DNA of 64,000 nucleotides from an uncultured Eubacteriales bacterium (lineage in GTDB: Bacteria; Bacillota; Clostridia; Peptostreptococcales; Anaerovoracaceae). The notes under the pieces were generated by a model. The model had not been told where the DNA came from. It worked only from the letters and a program-made list of their open reading frames with translations, and did no database searches. The translations under genes were made by a program, and so were the position numbers. Location of the stretch: the NCBI GenBank assembly GCA_900542295.1, contig UQNJ01000001.1, positions 1 through 64,000 of the forward strand, written 5' to 3'. The number at the start of each line of letters is the position of its first letter. Positions within the stretch are counted from its first letter, which is position 1. Below are positions 53,047 to 61,434 of the stretch, piece by piece.

Positions 53047-53885
53047 AAAAGAAAATTATATTCACTCTGCTTGCTGTTTTAGGTTTTGCGGTATGCTATC
53101 CGGCACTGTTTATCTTGATAGGCTCGCTGATGAGCGAGGGGGAGCTTCAGAATAATCTTTCGGCCATAATAAATGACCGTGCCGGCATATATGCCCGGTG
53201 GGCGCTTCTGCCGGAAGACATGACATTGGAGGGCTATAAAGATTTGTTTCTGTATGAGCCGGGATTTTTTGTTCTGTTCTGGAATTCCATCAAGATATGC
53301 ACAGGAGTCCTTGCAGGACATGCAATATTCGCAGTACCCTGTGCCTACGGCTTTGCCATGTACGAATTCAGATTCAAAAAAACATTGTTTACAATATACA
53401 TCATATTCATGATGATGCCGTTTCAGGTGCTGATGCTGCCCGAATATATGGTTCTAAAAAACCTCGGTCTCATAAACACGCTGTGGGCTATCATATTGCC
53501 GGGAGCATTTTCGACCTTTCCGGTGTTCATAATGTATAACTTTTTCAAGGGAATTCCCAAATCCGTAATTGAAGCCGCAAGAATGGACGGGGCAGGAGAA
53601 TTTACCGTATTCTTGAAAATAGGAGTTCCTGCCGGAGCTTCCGGCATAGCAGCTTCTATGGTCTTGCAGTTTCTGGAGTATTGGAATGCAGTGGAACAAC
53701 CTATGGTTTTTCTCGCCAAAGAAGAAACATGGCCGCTGTCTTTGTATCTTCCGTCTGCCGACATGGAAAGCCTGTCCGTATCTCTGGCGGCCGCATTCAT
53801 ATCGCTTGTGCCTTCACTTCTGATATTCAGGCTTGGGCAAGACTCGCTGGAAGCAGGGATTTCGGCTACAACTTTCAAGAGATAG
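53043..53885 (+). CDS. Carbohydrate-type ABC transporter permease (MalG-like)
   Basis: A 280-residue second permease. The EAA loop reads IEAARMDGAGEFTVFLKIGV (about 176-195), and MMPFQVLMLPEYMVLKNLGL near 122-141 is typical of the MalG/UgpE group. An insert of about 30 residues after the first helix (Glu/Asn-rich, NDRAGIYARWALLPEDMT) is a common feature. It pairs with the MalF-like protein. Confidence 0.9.
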   Translation: MKKKIIFTLLAVLGFAVCYPALFILIGSLMSEGELQNNLSAIINDRAGIYARWALLPEDMTLEGYKDLFLYEPGFFVLFWNSIKICTGVLAGHAIFAVPCAYGFAMYEFRFKKTLFTIYIIFMMMPFQVLMLPEYMVLKNLGLINTLWAIILPGAFSTFPVFIMYNFFKGIPKSVIEAARMDGAGEFTVFLKIGVPAGASGIAASMVLQFLEYWNAVEQPMVFLAKEETWPLSLYLPSADMESLSVSLAAAFISLVPSLLIFRLGQDSLEAGISATTFKR

Positions 53886-53895
53886 GAGACGCATC

Positions 53896-54279
53896 ATGGA
53901 AAAGAAAATACTAACCGCCATAACGATTGTCTTCTTCATTGTGATGCTAGCCTTTACATTTATATCACGCAAGACTGCTGTCGAACTGCTTCCACAAGTA
54001 GAAGCGGTTTACGCAGAAGACGGCATTACCTTTCCGGCGACTGCCGTCTACACAGACCAGTGGGGCAACAGCTTCGTATATGCTATTATGGAAGAAAAAA
54101 GCATACTCGGTACGGTAGAGGTCGCCCATAAAATCAATGTAGAAATACGAGAAGAACGGGGAGAGGAAATTACATGCGATGGGGCCGAGAACACATCTCA
54201 TCTGCCGTATATAAAAGATGTGTCTGTCGGCATAAGCGATGGAGACAGGGTAAGGAGGGCAGACGATGGCAGAGCTTAA
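53896..54279 (+). CDS. Small membrane-anchored protein resembling the C-terminal end of efflux adaptor (HlyD/MacA-like) proteins
   Basis: A 127-residue protein. One N-terminal helix (about 5-24) anchors it, followed by about 100 outward-facing residues. FPATAVYTDQWGNSFVYAI and the later VGISDGDRVRR recall the barrel and membrane-proximal end of periplasmic adaptor proteins, where a proline-type xPxxAV strand and a GDxV turn recur. The hairpin and lipoyl domains of true adaptors are missing. AGGAGA precedes the ATG. It sits between the second permease and the ATPase, so it is probably part of the importer. I cannot assign a family; the likeness is by eye. Confidence 0.55.
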   Translation: MEKKILTAITIVFFIVMLAFTFISRKTAVELLPQVEAVYAEDGITFPATAVYTDQWGNSFVYAIMEEKSILGTVEVAHKINVEIREERGEEITCDGAENTSHLPYIKDVSVGISDGDRVRRADDGRA

Positions 54280-55228
54280 AATATTGAATCTGAGAAAAGA
54301 ATACGAAAAGGGTAAAACAGCGGTAGAGGACTTCACTCTTACTATACCGGATGGAGAACTGGCGGTCATAGTAGGGCCGTCAGGCTGCGGAAAGTCTACC
54401 ACCCTAAGAATGATAGCTGGGCTAATCCCGGCGACTTCCGGCAGTATAATACTGGACGGCAGGGAGATAAGCAAGGTAAGCACAAGAGACAGAGACATTG
54501 CGATGGTTTTTCAGAACTACGCTCTCTATGAAAATATGACCGTCTTTGGAAACATTGCCTTTCCCCTTAAAATACGCAAGGAAGAAAAGGAACAGATAAT
54601 AGAAAAGGTGACCGGTATATCTAAAATACTCAAAATAGAAGATTTGCTGGACAGAAGACCCAAGACTCTTTCGGGAGGTGAAAAGCAGCGTGTCGCCATG
54701 GGTAGAGCGCTGGTGAGAAACCCAAAGCTGTTTCTGATGGACGAACCGCTTTCCAATCTGGACGCTCGACTTAAGACGGAGCTTAGGGAAGAAATAAAGA
54801 GGATACAAAGAAAACTGGGAACGACTACGATTTATGTAACCCACGATCAGGAAGAGGCCATGAGCATCGCCGATACGATAATCGTCATGGCTGATGGAAG
54901 AATAAAGCAAGTGGGAACACCGACAGAAATATATGAGAATCCTGTAGATCCGTCGGTGGCAGGTTTCTTCGGACAACCGGCAATGAATATCTGGAGCGAG
55001 TCCGGGCAAACGCTGGGTATAAGGCCTGAGGATATTATAATTTCAGATTACGAAAAAGACGGAGTCCCCGGAATAGTGAATGAACAGTATTACAGCGGCG
55101 ACCGCTGGATAATAAAGGTTGAGACGGAGAAAACGCTGATGACTGCCTTTAGCCCGTCGCCTTTACAGGAAAAAAATAAGCTTTGGCTCAAATTACCCGA
55201 TGATAAACTTCACCGATGGGAGGTGTAA
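54266..55228 (+). CDS. ABC transporter ATPase (MalK/UgpC-like)
   Basis: A 320-residue ATPase. Walker A GPSGCGKSTT (about 36-45), Q-loop VFQNYALYENM, signature LSGGEKQRVAMGRAL (about 134-148), Walker B LFLMDEPLSNLD (about 153-164) and the switch VTHDQEEAM are all present. The C-terminal TOBE domain (about 240-320) is shorter than in MalK of enteric bacteria (about 370 residues in all). It overlaps the preceding gene by 14 bases and serves the two permeases. Confidence 0.92.
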   Translation: MAELKILNLRKEYEKGKTAVEDFTLTIPDGELAVIVGPSGCGKSTTLRMIAGLIPATSGSIILDGREISKVSTRDRDIAMVFQNYALYENMTVFGNIAFPLKIRKEEKEQIIEKVTGISKILKIEDLLDRRPKTLSGGEKQRVAMGRALVRNPKLFLMDEPLSNLDARLKTELREEIKRIQRKLGTTTIYVTHDQEEAMSIADTIIVMADGRIKQVGTPTEIYENPVDPSVAGFFGQPAMNIWSESGQTLGIRPEDIIISDYEKDGVPGIVNEQYYSGDRWIIKVETEKTLMTAFSPSPLQEKNKLWLKLPDDKLHRWEV

Positions 55229-55232
55229 TATA

Positions 55233-56303
55233 ATGAAGAAAATAATTACATTGTTTATGACATTCATTCTTATTACAGGGCTGACAGGCTGCGGCCGAGA
55301 TGACTCCGAAACCGAGAGTTCCGGCAGAGAAGCGTCGGAAATAAAGCTGCCGAAAGAAATCGACTACATTACCGATATGAAAGTGGATGAGAACGGCTAT
55401 ATCACGCTGGCAGCATATGAGAGAAAGGGAGATTACAATGGTGTAATCAGCATTTCAAAAACTAAGGACGATGGAGAGTCGTGGGAGACTCTGTACCAAC
55501 GAGAAGTCTCGATTAAAAAAAGAGAAAATCACTTTACTGAGGCATATCTGTACTTTGGAGATTCAGGAGTTTTCTTTGAAGTGGGTGACTGGGACAGTGA
55601 AGATTTGAGAAATTCCGTTAGAAAGCGTTATTATCTGAGAGACTTTGATAGCGAACCCGAGGAGTTCGATTTCAGCTGGACAGATTTTAATATAGATGAT
55701 GTGAATTACATAGACTTTGAAAATTCCTACGGTATGAAACTGTGGGGCGATTATGCGGAGAAAACCGAACTCTACCGCATGAGTATAAAAGACAGACAAA
55801 TTGAGCAGGTACAGCTGCCAGAGGTCACCGGTCCGGATGCCATGGAAAATGACGGCAAATATGTATATGTGCTGTATTATCCGGAAATTGAGGAAGAAGC
55901 CGCCACATTTTCAGAAGGACTAAAGCTGATGGAAAAAGAAATCAAGGAGAATGGACACGGAATAAGATACGATATGAGAGAGAATAAGGTTCATCAGTCA
56001 GATATCCTTGACAAGCTGGCAAAGAAAGCAATGCTCTGGGACAATATTGAGAATAATGACGACCATAACTACTCAATGTATGCGGCAGATACTTACTCGG
56101 AAGAAGAGAGATATTACATCCTTAACGATTCCGGGCTTTGGCGTATAGATAAAGACGGCGAAACTTTAATCTATAAAGAAGAAAATTGGTTGAAAGAAAA
56201 ATATTATTTAAACAATCTGACGGTGGGAAACGGCGCCGTATATTTTGCCGCTACTCCGGAGGGTGGTGAAATGAAGCTTTTAAAAGTTGCCGACAATCAA
56301 TAA
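55233..56303 (+). CDS. Lipoprotein of unknown function, paralog C with Asp-box
   Basis: A 356-residue lipoprotein (lipobox LTGC, Cys at about 20). It is a full-length paralog of the two lipoproteins at 50-52 kb: DMKVDENGYITLAAYE, then the Asp-box TKDDGESWETLY (about 85-96), and the C-terminal NDSGLWRIDKDGETLIYKEENW. GGGAGGTG precedes the ATG. Its signal-peptide coding DNA is almost identical to that of the next gene, while the mature parts are unrelated. It lies between the ATPase and the binding protein of the ABC importer. Confidence 0.78.
   Translation: MKKIITLFMTFILITGLTGCGRDDSETESSGREASEIKLPKEIDYITDMKVDENGYITLAAYERKGDYNGVISISKTKDDGESWETLYQREVSIKKRENHFTEAYLYFGDSGVFFEVGDWDSEDLRNSVRKRYYLRDFDSEPEEFDFSWTDFNIDDVNYIDFENSYGMKLWGDYAEKTELYRMSIKDRQIEQVQLPEVTGPDAMENDGKYVYVLYYPEIEEEAATFSEGLKLMEKEIKENGHGIRYDMRENKVHQSDILDKLAKKAMLWDNIENNDDHNYSMYAADTYSEEERYYILNDSGLWRIDKDGETLIYKEENWLKEKYYLNNLTVGNGAVYFAATPEGGEMKLLKVADNQ
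55248..55302 (+). repeat. 55-bp direct repeat, copy 1 (signal peptide coding)
   Basis: Identical over 55 bases to 56346-56400; both lie at the same codons of two unrelated lipoprotein genes. With the start codons the match is 68 of 70 bases. Confidence 0.95.
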
Positions 56304-56330
56304 TCAAAGGGGAAAGGACGGGTAACGGCT

Positions 56331-57590
56331 ATGAAGAAAATACTCACATTGTTTATGACATTCATTCTTATTACAGGGCTGACAGGCTGCGGCCGAGATG
56401 GATCGGGCGGCAATGAAGAAACGGAACTCAATGTGTTTATGATGAATCCCGATATGTACATGGAGAGCTTTTTATCTTCCTACAGTGGAGAGGAGGGGCT
56501 CGTCACCACTAATGTAGAGATGGGAATGACTAACCCCAACATGGAGGTCGGCGATGTACTTAAACTGCTGAACACACGGCTCATGAGCGACGATGGGCCT
56601 GACATCATAGTAATGGACGACATAAATGCTGACGGATACATAGAATCGGGACAGCTTGCGGATCTCAGCGACATAATCAGCAAAAGTAACGACCTTATAA
56701 ATCCTTTGAAAGAGCAGGACGACGAGATATATTATGTTCCTCTCTCTTTCGGCGTAATAGCAGACTCGAAAAGCACCGGAGCTGCGGTGGATTTTGAAGA
56801 TATGGAAAAGTATGTATCTTCATTAAAAGCACAGGGCCTTAAGTCGGGAAACTTTGAAAACACTGCGGTTCTCTGGTACAAGACTGAAATAGAACCGATA
56901 ATAAAAGAGAAAAACAACCTGAGCAAAGAAGAACTTACCGGCTTTTACGAAAATGTCAAGGAACTGATGACCGTGACGGAATGGTACGGAAGAAACCCGG
57001 CAAGGGCTTCTCTGTATCCCGGAACCTTTATGGTAAACCCTCTCATCGAATATTGGGATATATACGCAGATAAGATTGGTGCAGCAAGAAGCTATATAAC
57101 AAATATAAGTGATTTACATCAGCTATATCACGCCAAAAACGAGGGAAAACTGGAATTCAGCTACGGTAAAGCCGATGGCGAGACTGTATACATTCCTACA
57201 TGCATAATTGCAGTGAATAACAACAGCAAGAACAAGGATGCCGCTTTTGAAATGGTAGAATACATGTTATCTGAGGAAGGTCAGAAAGATGTGGCTCAAA
57301 ACGGTGGTTATCTGCCTGTCAACTATAAGGTTCTCAGAGACGAACTTGAAAACTGTCCGGAAACGAATGTTAACATAAACGGAGTCGGATCTATTCTCAA
57401 GCCTTTTACAGCAAACGACATAGACGAGATTATGGAAGTGATAAAAAATCTGGAGTATGAGGCCTACAGTGACTCTTACCTCATGGAGATAATTCTCACC
57501 GGAGCTGCGGACTACGGCAACGGCGACGAAACACTTGATTCCGCCGTGGAAAAGGCCATGAACAAGCTAAAAATCTACCTGACGGAATAA
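56331..57590 (+). CDS. ABC transporter extracellular solute-binding lipoprotein (family 1)
   Basis: A 419-residue lipoprotein (LTGC lipobox, Cys at about 20) of the SBP family 1 type. Visible are a DGPDIIVMDDINADGYIESG segment near 85-104 (the usual xPDIxxxD strand before the first hinge), YYVPLSFGVIADS near 141-153 and the AAFEMVEYMLSEEGQ helix near 305-319. It would deliver the substrate to the permeases. The sequence does not reveal the ligand, although the family mostly binds sugars. It ends the locus. Confidence 0.88.
   Translation: MKKILTLFMTFILITGLTGCGRDGSGGNEETELNVFMMNPDMYMESFLSSYSGEEGLVTTNVEMGMTNPNMEVGDVLKLLNTRLMSDDGPDIIVMDDINADGYIESGQLADLSDIISKSNDLINPLKEQDDEIYYVPLSFGVIADSKSTGAAVDFEDMEKYVSSLKAQGLKSGNFENTAVLWYKTEIEPIIKEKNNLSKEELTGFYENVKELMTVTEWYGRNPARASLYPGTFMVNPLIEYWDIYADKIGAARSYITNISDLHQLYHAKNEGKLEFSYGKADGETVYIPTCIIAVNNNSKNKDAAFEMVEYMLSEEGQKDVAQNGGYLPVNYKVLRDELENCPETNVNINGVGSILKPFTANDIDEIMEVIKNLEYEAYSDSYLMEIILTGAADYGNGDETLDSAVEKAMNKLKIYLTE
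56346..56400 (+). repeat. 55-bp direct repeat, copy 2 (signal peptide coding)
   Basis: The second copy of the repeat at 55248-55302. The two copies are 1098 bases apart, so recombination between them would delete paralog C and keep an intact signal peptide on the binding protein. Confidence 0.95.
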
Positions 57591-57671
57591 AAGAAATATT
57601 CCGGCACAATAAAAATTGTGTAAAACAATAATCAACATCATAAAAAATTTGTAAAAATTCACAAAAAACTA

Positions 57672-57700
57672 TTGACAGAGCAGTAAATGAGCAGTAATAT
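57672..57700 (+). promoter_or_regulatory. Promoter of the leu operon
   Basis: Perfect TTGACA (57672-57677), 17 bases, TAATAT (57695-57700). Transcription should start near 57707, giving a leader of about 225 bases before leuA. Confidence 0.8.
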
Positions 57701-57724
57701 ATGTGTATACAAAATCAAAGGAGA

Positions 57725-57830
57725 AGAATATCAGTACAATGATGAACATTATTATTATACTCGGTCTAGAAATTATCATCGCAAATAAAATAATTCAAAA
57801 CTGATATTCTGCCTATAGCCGAGTGAGCAA
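57725..57830 (+). promoter_or_regulatory. Leader RNA with competing stems (attenuator region)
   Basis: AGAATATCAG (57725-57734) pairs perfectly with CTGATATTCT (57801-57810), wrapping the leader peptide frame and covering its stop codon. ACTCGGT (57759-57765, inside the frame, right after the first Ile run) pairs with GCCGAGT (57818-57824). The two stems cross, so they exclude one another or form a pseudoknot. GAGCAA (57825-57830) could also pair with TTGCTT (57856-57861) of the terminator arm. Confidence 0.5.
57739..57804 (+). CDS. Isoleucine-rich leader peptide of the leu operon
   Basis: A 21-residue frame, MMNIIIILGLEIIIANKIIQN. Nine of 21 codons are Ile (ATT, ATC and ATA all used) and two are Leu (CTC, CTA). 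AAAGGAGAA stands upstream (about 57717-57725), though its distance to the ATG, about 14 bases, is long. Upstream is a strong promoter, downstream an intrinsic terminator and then leuA. This is the layout of leader-peptide attenuation: ribosomes stalling at Ile codons would change the folding of the leader. It was found by reading the gap; it is too short for routine gene calling. Confidence 0.65.
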   Translation: MMNIIIILGLEIIIANKIIQN

Positions 57831-57851
57831 TTTTTATATAGTGTCAAATTA

Positions 57852-57890
57852 GACCTTGCTTCTTATTTCAGGTAGAAGCAGGGTCTTTTT
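57852..57890 (+). terminator. Attenuator terminator before leuA
   Basis: GACCTTGCTTCT (57852-57863) pairs with AGAAGCAGGGTC (57874-57885), one G-T pair, 10-base loop, then five T's. It lies between the leader peptide and leuA, so it must be passed for the operon to be expressed. No T-box consensus (AGGGTGGNACCGCG type) is present. Confidence 0.88.
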
Positions 57891-57930
57891 AATACTTAAA
57901 CAGTTAACACCAAAAGAAAGGACATCTAAA

Positions 57931-59658
57931 ATGACAACAGAAATCAGAACCAGAGTTGCAGGTATGAAGAACCACACAAAATACAGTATTGGATACTTCA
58001 TGCCGCCTACAGAATCCACAGATTGGGTAAAAAAAGACCATATTGATAAAGCTCCCGCATGGTGCAGCGTAGACCTAAGAGACGGAAACCAAGCCCTCGT
58101 TGTACCTATGAGCCTAAACGAAAAACTGGATTTCTTCAAGCTCCTATGCAACATCGGATTCAAGGAAATAGAAGTAGGTTTTCCTGCTGCTTCAGAAACC
58201 GAATATGAATTTCTGAGAAAACTCATAGAAGACGACCTTATACCTGAGGATGTAACCATACAGGTTCTTACTCAGTCAAGAGAACACATAATTCAAAAGA
58301 CTTTTGAAGCGGTTAAAGGCGCCCGCAATGTTATAATCCACCTTTACAACTCCACCTCTGTAGCTCAAAGACAGCAGGTGTTCAGAAAATCGAAACAAGA
58401 AATAAAAGATATTGCCGTATTCGGTGCAAAGATGATAGATGAGTACGCAGAAAAAATGCCTGAAACTCACTTTACATTTGAATACTCGCCGGAAAGCTTT
58501 ACCGGCACAGAAATAGATTATGCCCTTGACATATGCAATGCAGTCATAGACATATGGAAACCTCGAAAAGAGAGAAAAACCATAATCAATCTTCCTGCAA
58601 CTGTATCCATGTCAATGCCTCATGTATACGCTTCCCAGATAGAATTCATGAGCAAGAATCTTAAATACAGAGAAAATGTAATACTTTCCCTTCATCCTCA
58701 TAATGACAGAGGAACAGCCGTTGCAGACTGTGAACTGGGAATTTTGGCAGGCGGGGACAGAATAGAGGGAACTTTGTTCGGCAACGGAGAAAGAACAGGA
58801 AATGCCGATATAATCACGGTAGCTATGAATCTCTATTCCCATGGAGTAGACCCGGAGCTTGATTTTACCGATATGCCTTATATAGTTAAAAAATACGAAG
58901 AGTTTACCGATATGAAAGTTCCTCCAAGACAGCCTTACGGCGGAGAACTGGTATTTGCCGCTTTCTCAGGCTCACATCAGGACGCCATCGCCAAAGGTAT
59001 GCACTATAGAGAAGAATTCGAGCCGGATAAATGGAATGTCCCTTATATTCCTATCGACCCGCATGATATCAGCAGAGAGTACGAAGCAGATGTAATAAGG
59101 ATAAACAGCCAGTCAGGCAAGGGCGGAGTCGCTTACATACTTGAAACAAACTACGGCTTCCATATTCCAAATGCTATGCGAGAAGAAATCGGTTATATGA
59201 TGAAACATGTTTCAGATGTAAATCACAAGGAACTTTCACCTGAAAAAATATACGAAATTTTCAGCAGCGAATATGTAAACAGAGCAGACAAATATGTTCT
59301 TAAAGACGCAACCTTTAAGAGACTGCCTCAGTCGGAAAGTCTTGGTGATAACGGAATCGAAGCTGATATCGTAACAGTGATAGACGGTAAGACATACGCT
59401 CTTGCAGGAAGCGGTAACGGACGACTTGATGCAATAACAAACGCACTCAGAAAAGGCCCTTACAAAATAGAATGTGATTTTGTAACTTATGCCGAACATG
59501 CCCTTGAATCAGAATCAAATTCAAGAGCGGCAGCTTATGTAGCTATATCCGATAAACAAGGTAACACTTACTGGGGTATAGGTATTCACAACGATATAAT
59601 TTACGCATCAGTCAACGCACTGATGTCTGCAATAAACAGAGCATTTGCAAACAGATAA
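57931..59658 (+). CDS. leuA: 2-isopropylmalate synthase (LeuA2 type)
   Basis: A 575-residue enzyme that joins acetyl-CoA and 2-oxoisovalerate, the first step of leucine synthesis. WCSVDLRDGNQALVVPM (about 44-60) holds the catalytic metal-binding region, followed by SLHPHNDRGTAVADCELG near 251-268 (the HxH metal motif). Length and the YFMPPTESTDW start fit the long LeuA2 form of yeast and actinobacteria rather than the ~510-residue enterobacterial form. The C-terminal regulatory domain (about 430-575) allows leucine feedback. ATG 57931 after GAAAGGACATCTAAA; an open frame from 57856 begins inside the terminator. Confidence 0.95.
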   Translation: MTTEIRTRVAGMKNHTKYSIGYFMPPTESTDWVKKDHIDKAPAWCSVDLRDGNQALVVPMSLNEKLDFFKLLCNIGFKEIEVGFPAASETEYEFLRKLIEDDLIPEDVTIQVLTQSREHIIQKTFEAVKGARNVIIHLYNSTSVAQRQQVFRKSKQEIKDIAVFGAKMIDEYAEKMPETHFTFEYSPESFTGTEIDYALDICNAVIDIWKPRKERKTIINLPATVSMSMPHVYASQIEFMSKNLKYRENVILSLHPHNDRGTAVADCELGILAGGDRIEGTLFGNGERTGNADIITVAMNLYSHGVDPELDFTDMPYIVKKYEEFTDMKVPPRQPYGGELVFAAFSGSHQDAIAKGMHYREEFEPDKWNVPYIPIDPHDISREYEADVIRINSQSGKGGVAYILETNYGFHIPNAMREEIGYMMKHVSDVNHKELSPEKIYEIFSSEYVNRADKYVLKDATFKRLPQSESLGDNGIEADIVTVIDGKTYALAGSGNGRLDAITNALRKGPYKIECDFVTYAEHALESESNSRAAAYVAISDKQGNTYWGIGIHNDIIYASVNALMSAINRAFANR

Positions 59659-59672
59659 TAAGAGGTACTAAT

Positions 59673-60935
59673 ATGGGAATGACAATGACACAAAAAATCC
59701 TGGCAGACCATGCCGGACTCAAAGAAGTAAAACCGGGCCAGCTTATAGAAGCAAGGCTTGATATGGTTCTTGGGAATGATATAACTTCTCCCGTAGCCAT
59801 AAACGAATTTGAGAAAGCAGGATTTAAGCAGGTATTTGATAAATCGAAGATTTCACTGGTTATGGATCACTTTACACCAAACAAGGATATAAAAGCTGCA
59901 CAGCAGTGCAAGCAAACCAGAACCTTTGCAAGAAAATTCGATATAGATAATTTTTTCGATGTAGGCAACATGGGAATAGAACATGCACTTCTTCCTGAAC
60001 TTGGCCTTGTAGCGGCAGGGGAATGTATTATAGGTGCAGATTCCCACACATGTACTTACGGAGCATTGGGGGCATTTTCCACCGGTGTGGGAAGTACAGA
60101 CATGGCTGCCGGAATGGCGACCGGAAAAGCATGGTTCAAAGTTCCGCCGGCAATTAAGGTCGAATTAAAAGGTGCACCGCAAAAATTTGTCTCAGGAAAA
60201 GATGTAATACTTCACCTCATCGGCATGATAGGTGTAGACGGAGCCCTTTACAAATCTCTCGAATTCATGGGCGAGGGTATAAGCCACCTCTCAATGGATG
60301 ACAGGCTCTGCATATCCAACATGGCCATAGAGGCAGGAGCTAAGAACGGAATCTTTATGGTAGATGATGTTACAAGAGAATACATGAAAGAAAGAGTAAA
60401 CAGAGAATACAAAGTATTTACACCTGACGATGATGCTGAATACGATCAAACCATCGTCATAGACCTTTCAGAACTTAAACCTACGGTAGCTTTCCCGCAC
60501 TTACCTGAAAACACAAGAACAATAGATAAGGTTGGAGATGTGAAAATAGATCAAGTCGTGATAGGCTCATGTACCAACGGCCGTCTTGAAGATATGAAAG
60601 CCGCAGCAGAAGTTCTCAAAGGCAAAAAAGTAGCGCAAGATGTAAGATGCATAGTAATACCTGCAACTCAATCAATCTATAAAGAATGTATCAAAAGAGG
60701 GTATATGGACATCTTTATAGATGCAGGATGCGCTGTATCAACACCGACATGTGGACCTTGTCTCGGCGGATACATGGGTATCCTGGCAGAGCATGAAAGA
60801 TGTATAGCAACCACAAACCGTAACTTTATCGGCAGAATGGGTCACAACCTTTCAGAAGTTTATCTGTCAAATCCGTTCGTAGCGGCAGCTTCGGCAGTTA
60901 CCGGCAGAATAACAGACCCTAAGGAGGTAATGTAG
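59673..60935 (+). CDS. leuC: 3-isopropylmalate dehydratase large subunit
   Basis: A 420-residue aconitase-family subunit. The [4Fe-4S] cysteines are in IGSCTNGRLEDM (about 291-302) and PTCGPCLGGYMG (about 351-362); GADSHTCTYGALGAFSTGVG near 121-140 is typical. It works with LeuD to move the hydroxyl group of isopropylmalate. The short form (about 420) is that of Clostridia and archaea. AAGAGGTACTAAT precedes the ATG; the leuD ATG follows its stop at once. Confidence 0.96.
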   Translation: MGMTMTQKILADHAGLKEVKPGQLIEARLDMVLGNDITSPVAINEFEKAGFKQVFDKSKISLVMDHFTPNKDIKAAQQCKQTRTFARKFDIDNFFDVGNMGIEHALLPELGLVAAGECIIGADSHTCTYGALGAFSTGVGSTDMAAGMATGKAWFKVPPAIKVELKGAPQKFVSGKDVILHLIGMIGVDGALYKSLEFMGEGISHLSMDDRLCISNMAIEAGAKNGIFMVDDVTREYMKERVNREYKVFTPDDDAEYDQTIVIDLSELKPTVAFPHLPENTRTIDKVGDVKIDQVVIGSCTNGRLEDMKAAAEVLKGKKVAQDVRCIVIPATQSIYKECIKRGYMDIFIDAGCAVSTPTCGPCLGGYMGILAEHERCIATTNRNFIGRMGHNLSEVYLSNPFVAAASAVTGRITDPKEVM

Positions 60936-61415
60936 ATGAAAGCTCAAGGAACTGTTTTTAAATATGGAGACAACATAGATACAGATATAATCATACCGGC
61001 AAGGTATCTTAATACCAGTGACAGCAAAGAGCTTGCAGCTCACTGTATGGAACCTGTAGACGAAGATTTCTTTAAAAATGTCAGCGATGGTGATATAATG
61101 ATTGGCGGACTGAATTTCGGATGTGGTTCATCAAGGGAACATGCTCCTATAGCTATTAAAGAATGTGGCATTTCCTGCGTTATAGCCAAATCCTTTGCAA
61201 GAATATTCTACAGAAATGCCATTAACATAGGACTTGCAATAATGGAATGTCCCGAAGCAGCGGATGACATAGAAGCAGGAGATATTGTATCTGTGGATTT
61301 TGAAACGGGAATTATAACAGACATTACTAAAAACAAAGAATACAAGGCTATGCCTTTTCCTGACTTCATAGATAATATAATTAAAAAGGGCGGACTGCTC
61401 AATTCCATAAAATAA
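60936..61415 (+). CDS. leuD: 3-isopropylmalate dehydratase small subunit
   Basis: A 159-residue swivelling subunit of isopropylmalate isomerase, the short form that matches the short LeuC. YGDNIDTDIIIPARYL (about 9-24) and NFGCGSSREHAP (about 59-70) are diagnostic. It begins on the base after the leuC stop, with AAGGAGGT inside the end of leuC. Confidence 0.96.
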   Translation: MKAQGTVFKYGDNIDTDIIIPARYLNTSDSKELAAHCMEPVDEDFFKNVSDGDIMIGGLNFGCGSSREHAPIAIKECGISCVIAKSFARIFYRNAINIGLAIMECPEAADDIEAGDIVSVDFETGIITDITKNKEYKAMPFPDFIDNIIKKGGLLNSIK

Positions 61416-61434
61416 AAAAGAAAGAGAGATAAAG

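Noticed and set aside
49404..57590. A bacteriocin cluster around the C39 domain.
   Set aside because: No GG-leader precursor, immunity protein or exporter was found; the ABC proteins are of the importer type.
57856..57930. A longer start for leuA.
   Set aside because: It would begin inside the attenuator stem; the ATG at 57931 has the ribosome site and matches the usual N-terminus.
57591..57930. A T-box riboswitch before leuA.
   Set aside because: No T-box consensus sequence is found; the leader peptide with terminator explains the region better.
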